This document shows positions 15,023 to 23,524 of a DNA stretch of 33,930 nt, piece by piece. How positions within the stretch are numbered: the first letter of the stretch is position 1; every line of letters begins with the position of its first letter. Under the pieces are notes generated by a model. It was given only the letters and a program-made list of their open reading frames with translations, searched no databases and was not told where the DNA came from. Source of the stretch: Bacteroidota bacterium (GTDB lineage: Bacteria > Bacteroidota > Bacteroidia > Chitinophagales > UBA10324); NCBI GenBank assembly GCA_014190575.1, contig BJGQ01000036.1, positions 1 through 33,930 of the forward strand, written 5' to 3'. Both the position numbers and the translations under genes were made by a program.

Positions 15023-18016
15023 TTATACTTTAGGTGTGCTGTAAAATGAGTGGGCCCTGCGCGCCTCGTCCATAGCGGGTTTCAATAGTTGATTGAAGTT
15101 TTCGAAAACAGACGGCAGTGTTTCTAATTCAGTTTTTCCATCTGCATTTTTTTCAAGTTTCAAAATCAACTCATTCAATTCCTGATTTCCGAGCAGGCCG
15201 ATATTTGGCTTCATCTTGTGAGCAAGTCCACGCACTGTATCCCAATCGCCATTCGGAATTGCCTCACCAATTTGCTGAACAGCAGGTGGTGTCTGGTCAA
15301 TAAGCAGCATTAACATTTTCACCAAGAACTCATTCTTTCCTCTTGAGAATTCTTTCAGATTAATTAGATCGATAATAGTTGATGTAAATTCCTGTTCCAC
15401 GGCTAAAGAATTTTTTATTGGATTATTTTTTTCTTCGGCATCATTCTTTTTTTCTTCTGAAATATACTGCCAAATTTTATTATTTAAATCAAGGGGTTTA
15501 AAAGGCTTTGTGATGTAATCATTCATGCCTGCTGCAAAACATTTTTCATTATCGCCTTTTATTGCATTCGCTGTCATGGCAATGATTGGAATTTTATTGA
15601 TTGACTCATCAGAGTACTTACGAATGATTTCAGTTGCTTCCAAACCATTAACCACCGGCATTTGAACATCCATTAAAATCAAATCGTATTTTTTTTGCCT
15701 TAACTTGTTAATTGCAATTTCACCGTTATCGGCAATATCAATTTGAGCGCCCCACTCTGTAATTAAATCATTTGCTAAAAGCTGATTCACCATATTGTCT
15801 TCAGCTAGTAAAATATTAACTCCAGTGAGTTGATGATAAACTACTGCTGTAGGTGAGATAGATTTTTCAGTTGTTGGTAATTCAAAAGCTAAATCAAAAA
15901 TAAAACTCGAGCCCTTTCCAGGTTCGCTTTCAATCCAGATTTTCCCATTTTGAGCATCTAATATCTTTTTAACAATGCTTAATCCTAATCCAGTTCCGCC
16001 ATACTTGCGGGCCGTATCTTTATCTGCCTGCTTAAAACTTTCAAAAATAGTTTCTGTTTTATCAGCCGGAATTCCTATTCCTGTATCGTCAATACTGAAT
16101 TGAAGATTGATTGAATTATCTTTTTCTTCCAAACATTTTATCCGAATTGTAACACCTCCATTCTCAGTAAATTTTATTGAATTTCCAACCAAATTAACAA
16201 GCACCTGATTTAACCTAACAGGGTCGCCTAATAATTTTTTGGGCACATTTTCACCAACATCAGAATGCAAATAAATTCCTTTATCCAATGCGCGATTACC
16301 ATAAGTTTGATTAATGTTATAAAGCAATGATGATAAATCAAACTCAATATTTTCAAACTCCATTTGCCCCGCAACAATTTTTGAAAAATCAAGCAGGTCA
16401 TTAATTATCACTAGTAAATGTTCTGACGACTGTTTTATAGCGGTGATATATTGTGATTGCTTATCATCCAGTTTTGATTTTTGGATAAGTTGGGTCAACC
16501 CAATTATTCCATTCATTGGTGTACGAATTTCATGGCTCACATTTGCAAGGAAACTTTCTTTTGCTTTTGAAGCGGCTTCGGTTGCTTCCATTGCCAAAAC
16601 AATTTCGCGTTCTTTTAATTGTTTGCTCATTGCACCTGAAATTGCTGCTGCTGCAGTCCGTAAAATACTTTCCTCAATGTTTCCCCATTCCTGTTCGCTG
16701 TGGCAATTATCAAATCCAATAAATCCACTGAACCACTCATCAATAAAAATCGGTACAACTATTAATGATTGTGTTCCTCGTGGTTGAAGAATAGCTTTTT
16801 CGGTTTCAGGAAAATCACAAATATTTCCTTTGATTGCGTTTCCACCACTCAACTCATATTGCCAGCGGGGAAGAAAATCTTCGTATAAAATATTTTGCAG
16901 TTTTGTTCGGTTTATCCTGAACGAATCTGTTTCATTTATCCATTCATAACGATGGCTGAAAGAAATTTTTTTTGAATCACTATCGCGATAATTTTCATAA
17001 ACATAAACTCGATCAACACATGTTGCTTTACCAAGCATTTTTATTGCGCTCTTTATAGCTGATTGAAAATCTTTTTTGAGTAGCAAACTACTGCACGCCT
17101 CGGTAACACCGCTTAATAAATTATCTTTTAATCGTAATTCGTCTGCTAATTTTTTATCTTCAGTAACATCAAGAATCCGGAGAATTCCATAATTCTCGCC
17201 TTGAATAGAAAAATTTTCGCGTGCAATGTTGACCCAAATATTTTTCCTGCCATTTACCTGCAGTTCAAGAATAGCCATTGATTTATTCAGCTCTCTGCCT
17301 ATTAATTCTTTTACCGGATGATAGCCGAATTTTTCTTCATCATCAATATTAAAAAGTGACAAAGCTTTTTTATTTATCCGTAGAATTTTATCTTCTCTCT
17401 TCTCAACAATAATAATTGCATCTGGCGATTCTTGATAAAGTGATTCTAAAAGATAGTTACCTAGACTTGATTCATTTTCCGCCTGAATTTTATTTGAAAG
17501 TAAAATGGATATAACTGAGAAAAAAAGTCCTGATGAAAAAATATAAAATGCTGCATCGCGTGGATCTAACAAATTAAATGCTGAAATTGAAATTGAAATC
17601 AATGAAAAAACTAAAAATATCCATAGGTCAGCCAGTCGTTTATAGGTAAAACTGAACACAACCACAACAAGTAAAAATCCGATGTAATAAAATACCTGAA
17701 AATTATTTACCCATAATAAATAAGTAAAATGTGCTACTCCACTGAATGAAACAATGAAAAGAATTCGATTGATGTAATTAAGAAAAATCTTTTCAGAAAA
17801 CGAGAGGAAAAAAATTCCGAAACACAGTGCTGAAATTATTATACGCAGTAAAAGCGAATCATGATTTTCGGGGTAAGTGTATTTAAAAATAAAATAAAAA
17901 ACAGGGTATGTTATTGCGCCAACAATACTGAATAGCCTATATAAATTAATTATATGCTTAACCTCAGTTTCCCTTGGCTTAAATTCTGAAAGTTTATGTG
18001 CTATTACATCAAGCAT
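15023..18016 (-). CDS. Membrane hybrid histidine kinase with PAS, GAF, receiver and Hpt domains
   Basis: The 997-residue product contains a full phosphorelay in one chain. Residues 25-175 hold about six transmembrane helices. A PAS domain follows (about 190-295) and then a GAF domain (about 300-465). HisKA has the phospho-accepting His495 (ANVSHEIRTPMNG). HATPase has an N-box around 605-617 (LVNLVGNSIKF), G1 DDTGIGIP and G2 GGTGLGLS. The receiver (about 733-850) has Asp783 (LMDVQMP), acidic pocket Glu739-Asp740 and Lys837. A C-terminal Hpt domain carries His933 (LAHKMKPNIG). The input signal is unknown. Downstream on the same strand are a receiver, a pseudo-receiver and a LytTR regulator, the likely next steps after Hpt. 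A 187-base gap separates it from the first of these. Confidence 0.96.
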   Translation of the reverse strand: MLDVIAHKLSEFKPRETEVKHIINLYRLFSIVGAITYPVFYFIFKYTYPENHDSLLLRIIISALCFGIFFLSFSEKIFLNYINRILFIVSFSGVAHFTYLLWVNNFQVFYYIGFLLVVVVFSFTYKRLADLWIFLVFSLISISISAFNLLDPRDAAFYIFSSGLFFSVISILLSNKIQAENESSLGNYLLESLYQESPDAIIIVEKREDKILRINKKALSLFNIDDEEKFGYHPVKELIGRELNKSMAILELQVNGRKNIWVNIARENFSIQGENYGILRILDVTEDKKLADELRLKDNLLSGVTEACSSLLLKKDFQSAIKSAIKMLGKATCVDRVYVYENYRDSDSKKISFSHRYEWINETDSFRINRTKLQNILYEDFLPRWQYELSGGNAIKGNICDFPETEKAILQPRGTQSLIVVPIFIDEWFSGFIGFDNCHSEQEWGNIEESILRTAAAAISGAMSKQLKEREIVLAMEATEAASKAKESFLANVSHEIRTPMNGIIGLTQLIQKSKLDDKQSQYITAIKQSSEHLLVIINDLLDFSKIVAGQMEFENIEFDLSSLLYNINQTYGNRALDKGIYLHSDVGENVPKKLLGDPVRLNQVLVNLVGNSIKFTENGGVTIRIKCLEEKDNSINLQFSIDDTGIGIPADKTETIFESFKQADKDTARKYGGTGLGLSIVKKILDAQNGKIWIESEPGKGSSFIFDLAFELPTTEKSISPTAVVYHQLTGVNILLAEDNMVNQLLANDLITEWGAQIDIADNGEIAINKLRQKKYDLILMDVQMPVVNGLEATEIIRKYSDESINKIPIIAMTANAIKGDNEKCFAAGMNDYITKPFKPLDLNNKIWQYISEEKKNDAEEKNNPIKNSLAVEQEFTSTIIDLINLKEFSRGKNEFLVKMLMLLIDQTPPAVQQIGEAIPNGDWDTVRGLAHKMKPNIGLLGNQELNELILKLEKNADGKTELETLPSVFENFNQLLKPAMDEARRAHSFYSTPKV

Positions 18017-18141
18017 TTTAAATACAAACTGTGTTTTATTAGTGTTTTTCGTGTCTCTTATTCGCTACCATTACTAAATAGTTACTTTAATCCTAATATT
18101 TTAAAGATTATTAAGAATAACTAAGACTTAATTCAATGATT

Positions 18142-18149
18142 TACTTTTG
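18142..18149 (+). promoter_or_regulatory. TAnnTTTG element for the MBL/rhodanese gene
   Basis: TACTTTTG lies 24 bases before the ATG at 18174. It shows that an in-frame ATG at 18147, inside the element, is not the translation start. No clear -33 TTG is visible. Confidence 0.55.
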
Positions 18150-18173
18150 CGTACTTCAACCAAAAAAGATAAA

Positions 18174-19568
18174 ATGACTGTTGAACAACTTTACACCAAC
18201 TGCCTTTCGGAAGCTGCTTATTTTATAACAAGTAATGGCGAAGCTGCTGTTATTGATCCGTTGCGTGATTATCAAACCTATATTGATAAGGCAGATAAAG
18301 CAGGAGTTAAAATCAAGTATGTTTTTGAAACTCATTTTCATGCTGATTTTGTAAGTGGTCATATTGATTTGGCTGCAAAAACCGGTGCTCAGATTATTTA
18401 TGGTCCGAATGCGAAAACAGATTATAAAATATATGAAGCAAGGGATGGCGAAAAATTTAAAATCGGAACCTGTGAAATAGAAGTCCTTCACACTCCCGGA
18501 CACACACCTGAATCAAGTTGTTATTTATTGAATGATGAAGAAGGACAACCTTATTCAGTTTTTACGGGTGATACACTTTTTGTTGGTGATGTGGGTCGAC
18601 CCGATTTGTTTGGTGTTAAAATTTCTAAAGAAGAATTAGCTGGAATGCTGTATGATTCATTAAACAATAAAATTAAAAAGCTGGATGATGCAGTGATTGT
18701 TTATCCTGCTCATGGGCCTGGTTCATCATGTGGAAAAAATTTAGGTAAGGAAACTTTCAGCACTATTGGTGAGCAGAAAAAAATGAATTATGCTTTAAAA
18801 GAAATGAATCGTGAAGAATTTATAAAAGAAATTACTTCGGGTTTATCTGCCCCACCTGCATACTTTCCATTAAATGCACAGATAAATAAAAAAGGATATT
18901 CATCATTGGATGAAATAATGAATCGTAATTTAAAATCATTGTCTGTTGATGAATTTGAAAATGAAATAAAAAACAAAGCGCTTGTTTTAGATACAAGAAA
19001 CCCTGAAGAATTTGAAAACGGATTTGTAAAAGGAGCGATTAATATTGGATTAAACGGTCGGTTTGCCGAATGGGTGGGAACACTTATAAATATTAATCAA
19101 CCATTATTAATTGTAGCTGAAGAAGGAAAAGAAGAAGAATCAATATTAAGATTGGCGCGAGTTGGTTATGAAAATGTAAAAGGTTATTTAAAAGGTGGTT
19201 ATAATTCTTGGATGACTGCCGGAAAATCGTTGGATATGGTTTTAACAATTGATGCTGAAGAATTTGAATTGGATATGAAACATGAAAAAGATATTGTGGT
19301 GGTTGATGTTCGAAAAGAATCGGAATACGATGCGGGCCATATTGAAAACGCTGAGAATTGTGTGTTACAAAACTTTGATACTTCTATTTCTGATTTAAAT
19401 TTTTCTGACCGTTTATATGTTCATTGTCAGGCAGGTTACCGTAGTATGATAGCTGCTTCTATTTTAAAACGGAAAGGTTTTGATAAAGTAAAAAATATAA
19501 AAGGCGGTTATCTTGAAATTGTTAAGCAGGGAATACCAGTGGAAATTTCGCAGCCTGAGTTAAATTGA
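18174..19568 (+). CDS. Metallo-beta-lactamase fold hydrolase with two rhodanese domains
   Basis: The 464-residue product joins an MBL-fold domain (residues 1-250) to two rhodanese domains (about 260-360 and 365-460). The metal motif THFHADFVSGH, then LHTPGHTPES and FTGDTLFVGDVGRPD, match the persulfide dioxygenase (ETHE1/Blh) branch of MBL enzymes, which oxidise glutathione or related persulfides. The second rhodanese has an active-site cysteine (VHCQAGYRS). The first has the fold (VLDTRNPEEFENGFVKGAIN) but no cysteine at the loop (VAEEGKEEES), so it is catalytically dead. The likely role is sulfide/persulfide detoxification in the cytoplasm; the exact substrate is inferred from the family. 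Confidence 0.93.
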   Translation: MTVEQLYTNCLSEAAYFITSNGEAAVIDPLRDYQTYIDKADKAGVKIKYVFETHFHADFVSGHIDLAAKTGAQIIYGPNAKTDYKIYEARDGEKFKIGTCEIEVLHTPGHTPESSCYLLNDEEGQPYSVFTGDTLFVGDVGRPDLFGVKISKEELAGMLYDSLNNKIKKLDDAVIVYPAHGPGSSCGKNLGKETFSTIGEQKKMNYALKEMNREEFIKEITSGLSAPPAYFPLNAQINKKGYSSLDEIMNRNLKSLSVDEFENEIKNKALVLDTRNPEEFENGFVKGAINIGLNGRFAEWVGTLININQPLLIVAEEGKEEESILRLARVGYENVKGYLKGGYNSWMTAGKSLDMVLTIDAEEFELDMKHEKDIVVVDVRKESEYDAGHIENAENCVLQNFDTSISDLNFSDRLYVHCQAGYRSMIAASILKRKGFDKVKNIKGGYLEIVKQGIPVEISQPELN

Positions 19569-19643
19569 GATTTTAATCACCGTATTTTTTTCTTTTAAAT
19601 AGAAGTTACACTTTTTAAAAAAAGTTTAACTACAAAAAAAATT

Positions 19644-19943
19644 TCATCTGATATTAATTGTGTGGGTTACACAATCATCAACCATTAATTTATTATTTGA
19701 TATTTTTCCTGTTGTAAGACCGCGAACATGATATTGGATTGAATCACCACTTGGTAAATCTGTATGACACGAACCGTCTATAACCAGATTTCCGCACCCA
19801 TCCGGAATTGTTCCATTCACTGTTATTTCAATATTTTCAGTGGTGGTAAGATTCCAAAAAACAAAAGTTCCTTTGTTACATTTCTTTTTACAACTTCCGA
19901 AAACAAACGCTGCCAACAAAATGAGTACAAAAATCCTTTTCAT
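19644..19943 (-). CDS. Small secreted lipoprotein, function unknown
   Basis: The 99-residue product has a short lipoprotein signal (MKRIFVLILLAAFVFGSC) with the anchor Cys at position 18, followed by KKKCNKG. The mature part is beta-rich with several more cysteines (PDGCGNL, DGSCHT, VDDCVTH) that could form disulfides. The start at 19943 is preferred because it begins the signal peptide; an in-frame GTG four codons upstream adds nothing. It is convergent with the MBL gene. I recognise no family. It is likely to be exported to the envelope. Confidence 0.75.
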   Translation of the reverse strand: MKRIFVLILLAAFVFGSCKKKCNKGTFVFWNLTTTENIEITVNGTIPDGCGNLVIDGSCHTDLPSGDSIQYHVRGLTTGKISNNKLMVDDCVTHTINIR

Positions 19944-19955
19944 AAAAACTTCCAC

Positions 19956-20459
19956 TTTAAAAATCGCCGCAATTTAAGTTTCTGATTTTTTAAATGAAAT
20001 GATTTTTATTAATAGGGAAGTTTTTCTAACCATTTTTTTACTTACCAACCTTCTATATAACCAATTGATTTATAAAAATTATTATTATAAACTATTAAGG
20101 GTGTGAATTAGTGTAGAAGATTTTTTTGCCGATGATGCAAACTCAGTTACCACCGTTTCAATCACACTATTCACATTTTCATCCACAAACAAAAGCACTG
20201 CTTATCAAGTATTCATCAGTTTTATAAACACAAAGTAAAAAACCACTTTTAACACAAATCTTGACAAGTAACTTCAAACAAGGTTTTATAAATTTTGTTG
20301 GTGTGAGTGGTTATTCACAACAGTTAACCACACTTAAAAATAGCAATTTTATGATTCAGTAGTTTCAGTAGTTTTTCAGTTGGGTTACTAACAGGTACTA
20401 ACATTATTTTATTTTAGTGTTGGTAGTTTATATCCATAAATAATTAGATATTTTTTTCT
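19956..20459. other. AT-rich gene-free spacer with DnaA-box-like sites
   Basis: This 500-base stretch has no convincing gene. It holds one perfect match to TTATNCACA, TTATTCACA at 20311-20319. Four sites are one mismatch away: TTAACCACA (20324-20332), CTATTCACA (20167-20175), TCATCCACA (20179-20187) and, inverted, TGTGAATTA (20102-20110). They form two close pairs, 12-13 bases start to start. To the right are repeats of CAGTAGTTT and of TACTAACA (20357-20404). The layout recalls a replication origin or a DnaA-binding regulatory cluster, but AT-rich DNA gives near-matches easily. Confidence 0.4.
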
Positions 20460-21371
20460 CTATTCAGCTATTTTCCCTGATACAAACTGATACAGATTAA
20501 AATTTTTATTCTTCATCTCATTTTTAATATCCATTAATAGCAGTTCGCGATTGATATGTTTGGTTTTGTGATTTATTATTAATTGAAGAGCCTTCTCAGC
20601 CATCAATAAATTTTTCCGGTCATTATGATTTGCACCGGCAAAATGATTTTGGATTTGTTGTATCAGTTCATCAACACCCTCACCTTTTATAGCAGTGGTT
20701 TTAATAACCGGAATCTGCCATTCATTATCTGATTTTTCAAGAACCAGTAATTCTAAATTTTTTACAAAACGGTTAGCATCAGCACGGTCAGCTTTGTTCA
20801 CGACAAAAATGTCGGCAATTTCCATCAACCCTGCTTTCATGGTTTGAACTTCATCACCCGCCTCCGGAACCAGCACCACAACAGTTGTATCGGCAAGACC
20901 GGCAATCTCCACTTCACTTTGTCCAACTCCAACTGTTTCAATAATAATAAAATCAAAATTAGCAGCTCGAAGCAAATCGGTTACTTCAATAATTTTTTCA
21001 GTCAGTCCGCCGAGTGCACCTCGAGTGGCTAAACTTCTGATAAAAATATTTTCATCGTTAAAATGTTCACTCAATCGTATTCGATCGCCAAGCAATGAAC
21101 CGAAATTAAAAGGCGAAGTAGGGTCAACTGCAATCACCGCAATTTTTTTCCCCTGTGCCGAAAGCTTTTTTAATAAAACATTTACCAATGAACTTTTACC
21201 AGCTCCAGGAGGACCGGTGAACCCAATAACCGGAATCTGATAATTTATTTTCAGTTGATGTAAAAGCCGGTGACCAACTTCCGAATCAGTTTCAACCAAA
21301 CTGATAGCACGCGCAAGCGCTTTATAATTTCCGGTTTGAATTTGATTTAATAAATTTTCAGGTTCATTCAT
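20460..21371 (-). CDS. meaB: Methylmalonyl-CoA mutase-associated GTPase MeaB
   Basis: The 303-residue product is a G3E-family P-loop GTPase that loads and protects the B12 cofactor of methylmalonyl-CoA mutase. Walker A is GPPGAGKSS at residues 53-61. Further family motifs are AVDPTSPFNFGSLLGDRIRL, ETVGVGQSEVEIAGLAD and VNKADRAD (the guanine-specificity loop). Length is typical. The mutase is not in the window. The gene is 14 bases after the anti-sigma-like gene and is probably co-transcribed with the ECF sigma pair, an unusual partnership. It ends next to the AT-rich spacer. Confidence 0.93.
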   Translation of the reverse strand: MNEPENLLNQIQTGNYKALARAISLVETDSEVGHRLLHQLKINYQIPVIGFTGPPGAGKSSLVNVLLKKLSAQGKKIAVIAVDPTSPFNFGSLLGDRIRLSEHFNDENIFIRSLATRGALGGLTEKIIEVTDLLRAANFDFIIIETVGVGQSEVEIAGLADTTVVVLVPEAGDEVQTMKAGLMEIADIFVVNKADRADANRFVKNLELLVLEKSDNEWQIPVIKTTAIKGEGVDELIQQIQNHFAGANHNDRKNLLMAEKALQLIINHKTKHINRELLLMDIKNEMKNKNFNLYQFVSGKIAE

Positions 21372-21385
21372 TTCCTAAATAATAA

Positions 21386-21649
21386 TCACGCGTCGAGCTG
21401 ACCTTTAATTTTTTCGCGAATAGAAATAAGTACATCAACCGATAATTTTTTCCGCTCAACTTTATTAACTATATAATCTTTAAAATTTTTTTCGATTTGA
21501 TAAGATTCAAGGCAATGATTGCAAATGGAAACATTAGCAAGAAAATCTTTTTCTTCCGCCTCACTCATTTCTCCATCAAGCAAGAGCATGACTTTGCGCA
21601 TGAGCTGCTGGCAATTGTGCCGATCGAGTAATCGTTGTTTGTCGTCCAT
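21386..21649 (-). CDS. Putative zinc-finger-type anti-sigma factor (ZAS-like)
   Basis: The 87-residue soluble product looks like the small RsrA/ChrR-type anti-sigma family: a cysteine near the N-terminus (HNCQQLM, Cys13), LLLDGEMSEAE, then CNHC followed by LESY. The usual zinc ligands are Cys, His-x3-Cys-x2-Cys. Here the His position holds Asn39, while Cys43 and Cys46 remain and His45 lies between them. Zinc binding may therefore be altered or use His45. It starts five bases after the sigma gene's stop, as expected for a sigma/anti-sigma pair. The role is assigned by position and pattern rather than by a clear domain match. Confidence 0.72.
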   Translation of the reverse strand: MDDKQRLLDRHNCQQLMRKVMLLLDGEMSEAEEKDFLANVSICNHCLESYQIEKNFKDYIVNKVERKKLSVDVLISIREKIKGQLDA

Positions 21650-21654
21650 TTTAT

Positions 21655-22233
21655 TTATCTTATTTCTTTTATCCCCTTGGTTTTTGCATAGTCGCGTAAT
21701 TTTTCTTTCAGCATGTTTCGTGAACGATGGAGTCGTGAACGAACGGTGCCAACCGGTATGTCAACAATCTTCGCAATTTCTTCATAAGTAAAATCCTCCA
21801 CATCACACAACAAAATAACGGTTCTGAAATCAGCCGGAAGCGAATTAATGGAGTTGGTAATTTCATCACCCATCATGTTTTGAAAAACATTGGAGCGCAT
21901 ATCCAGACTTCCTATTCCGGTGGCCTCGTCACTATCCTGGTAAGCAATGTAATCTTCGTAATCAGTTTCATGCGGAGCCCTGACTTTTTTACGGTACTCG
22001 TTAATGAAACTGTTCTTGAGAATTTTGAACAGCCATGCCTTTGCATTCGTTCCTTTCTCATAAGAATTTATAAACCGATACGATTTTAAAAAGGTATCCT
22101 GCACAAGATCATTTGCATCATCTTCGTTGTAGGTTAAATGAAAAGCGAAATTGTACAACGCATCGGCATGAGGGAAAAACTCCCGCTCAAACAACAGCTC
22201 GTTTTCTTTCTTAATTATTTCTTCAGTAGTCAC
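21655..22233 (-). CDS. ECF RNA polymerase sigma factor (SigR/SigH-like)
   Basis: The 192-residue product has sigma region 2 (about residues 22-90: DALYNFAFHLTYNEDDANDL, VQDTFLKSYRF) and region 4 (about 130-180: SLPADFRTVILLCDVEDFTY, YEEIAKIVDIPVGTVRSRLH). The segment GTNAKAWLFKILKNSFINEY is close to the SigR/SigH type, whose members respond to thiol-oxidative stress through an RsrA-like zinc anti-sigma. The adjacent ZAS-like gene fits that. The target promoters are unknown. It is the first gene of an operon with the anti-sigma and meaB, diverging from the O-antigen ligase gene by 43 bases. Confidence 0.94.
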   Translation of the reverse strand: MTTEEIIKKENELLFEREFFPHADALYNFAFHLTYNEDDANDLVQDTFLKSYRFINSYEKGTNAKAWLFKILKNSFINEYRKKVRAPHETDYEDYIAYQDSDEATGIGSLDMRSNVFQNMMGDEITNSINSLPADFRTVILLCDVEDFTYEEIAKIVDIPVGTVRSRLHRSRNMLKEKLRDYAKTKGIKEIR

Positions 22234-22276
22234 GATTTAAAAATAGTTTAATTCGGGTTTATTTTACAATCCCTAA

Positions 22277-23524
22277 ATGAAAATCATTTTCTCCTGGTTT
22301 ACCATCAACAACAAACCCGATCACTTAAAACTGGGTTTGTTTTTTCTGCTCACCTTATTTGCAGGATTAATTTTTTCTCACGCGCTGCAAAGTATAAGCA
22401 TCGGGCTATTAGTTGCTAATACTTTATTCAACAAAAATGTGAGGGAAAATATTTACGAATATTTCAACGATAGGGTTTTAATCATTCTCTCACTTTTCTT
22501 TATCACTTTTTTATTGAGCGGAATATATTCTGAAGATAAACAATACTGGTTGCAAAAATTAAATGTGCGACTCGCTTTTGTTTTAATTCCGGTTGGAATG
22601 ATTGCACTTCGAAACATGACCCACAAAACTTTTCAATGGCTATTGTATTTTTTTATGTGGTTGATTGTTGCATCAAGTATAGCCGTACTCGTTAATTACA
22701 TTGAACATTATGATGTAGTTAATGGAATGTATTCAGCCGGGCAAACAATGGAAACCCCACATAGCCATGTGCGATTTAGTTTAATGGTTTGCTTTTCAGT
22801 TTTTATCGGATGGTATTTATATCAGGGCGATTTTCAACCATTATTCAGAGGAGAAAAATACCTTACATTATTAGCCACTGTTTTATTAATTGTGTTTTTG
22901 CATGTCATGGCTGTACGAAGTGGCTTGCTCGCTTTTTATTTATGTGCCGTATTTTTATTACTCCGCTCAGTTTTTCTTTTACGAAAATGGCGACAAGGAT
23001 TTTTTGCACTGCTCTTATTAATGATGCTTCCGGTTATTGCGTATAATTTTTTCCCCTCTGTAAAAACAAAATTCCAGTACATGAAGTATGACCTGAACCA
23101 GTATTTTTCTTTCAATCAGGTTGCGGGATTAAGTGATGCAACTCGATTACTCTCGATGAAAAACGGAATAGAAATATTGAAAGAAAACATCTGGATTGGT
23201 GTTGGGGCCGGAGATGTAAAAAATGAAGCGCTCAAAAAATATGTTGGATATCCTGAAATAAAAACCGCAAGCAAACTGCCGCACAATCAAATTGTTTGGG
23301 AGTTAGCTTCAGTTGGATTTATTGGTTTTGCATTGTTTTGGTTTGCATCCATGTTTCCGCTTTTTTATAATCGGAATTATACCGACCCGTTGTTTGTTTG
23401 TTTGCACATTATTTTATTTTCATCCTACTTAACCGAAGCAACCCTTGACGACAGCAATGGAAACGGATTGTACCTGATATTTTTGATTCTTATTTATTTT
23501 CAATTGCGAAAAAAGAAAGGATGA
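22277..23524 (+). CDS. O-antigen ligase family (Wzy_C) membrane protein
   Basis: The 415-residue product is a polytopic membrane protein with about 10-12 hydrophobic helices. Family motifs are present: the periplasmic PHSHVRFSLM segment, VRSGLLAFYL, and the large-loop GVGAGDVKNEALKKY followed by PHNQIVWELASVGFIG. Wzy_C proteins either ligate O-antigen to lipid A-core or polymerise polysaccharide; which applies cannot be told from sequence. Its last four bases overlap the following glycosyltransferase start, so they are coupled and probably act in the same surface glycan pathway. Confidence 0.88.
   Translation: MKIIFSWFTINNKPDHLKLGLFFLLTLFAGLIFSHALQSISIGLLVANTLFNKNVRENIYEYFNDRVLIILSLFFITFLLSGIYSEDKQYWLQKLNVRLAFVLIPVGMIALRNMTHKTFQWLLYFFMWLIVASSIAVLVNYIEHYDVVNGMYSAGQTMETPHSHVRFSLMVCFSVFIGWYLYQGDFQPLFRGEKYLTLLATVLLIVFLHVMAVRSGLLAFYLCAVFLLLRSVFLLRKWRQGFFALLLLMMLPVIAYNFFPSVKTKFQYMKYDLNQYFSFNQVAGLSDATRLLSMKNGIEILKENIWIGVGAGDVKNEALKKYVGYPEIKTASKLPHNQIVWELASVGFIGFALFWFASMFPLFYNRNYTDPLFVCLHIILFSSYLTEATLDDSNGNGLYLIFLILIYFQLRKKKG

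Noticed and set aside
18147-18173. Upstream in-frame ATG for the MBL/rhodanese protein (nine extra codons)
   Set aside because: It overlaps the TAnnTTTG promoter element, and the family N-terminus (TVEQLYTNCLSEAAYF) begins at the later ATG.
19600-19640. Possible bidirectional terminator between the MBL gene and the small lipoprotein
   Set aside because: The ACTTTTT...AAAAAAGT pairing has no G+C stem and lies in A/T homopolymer runs, so it cannot be distinguished from simple AT-rich sequence.
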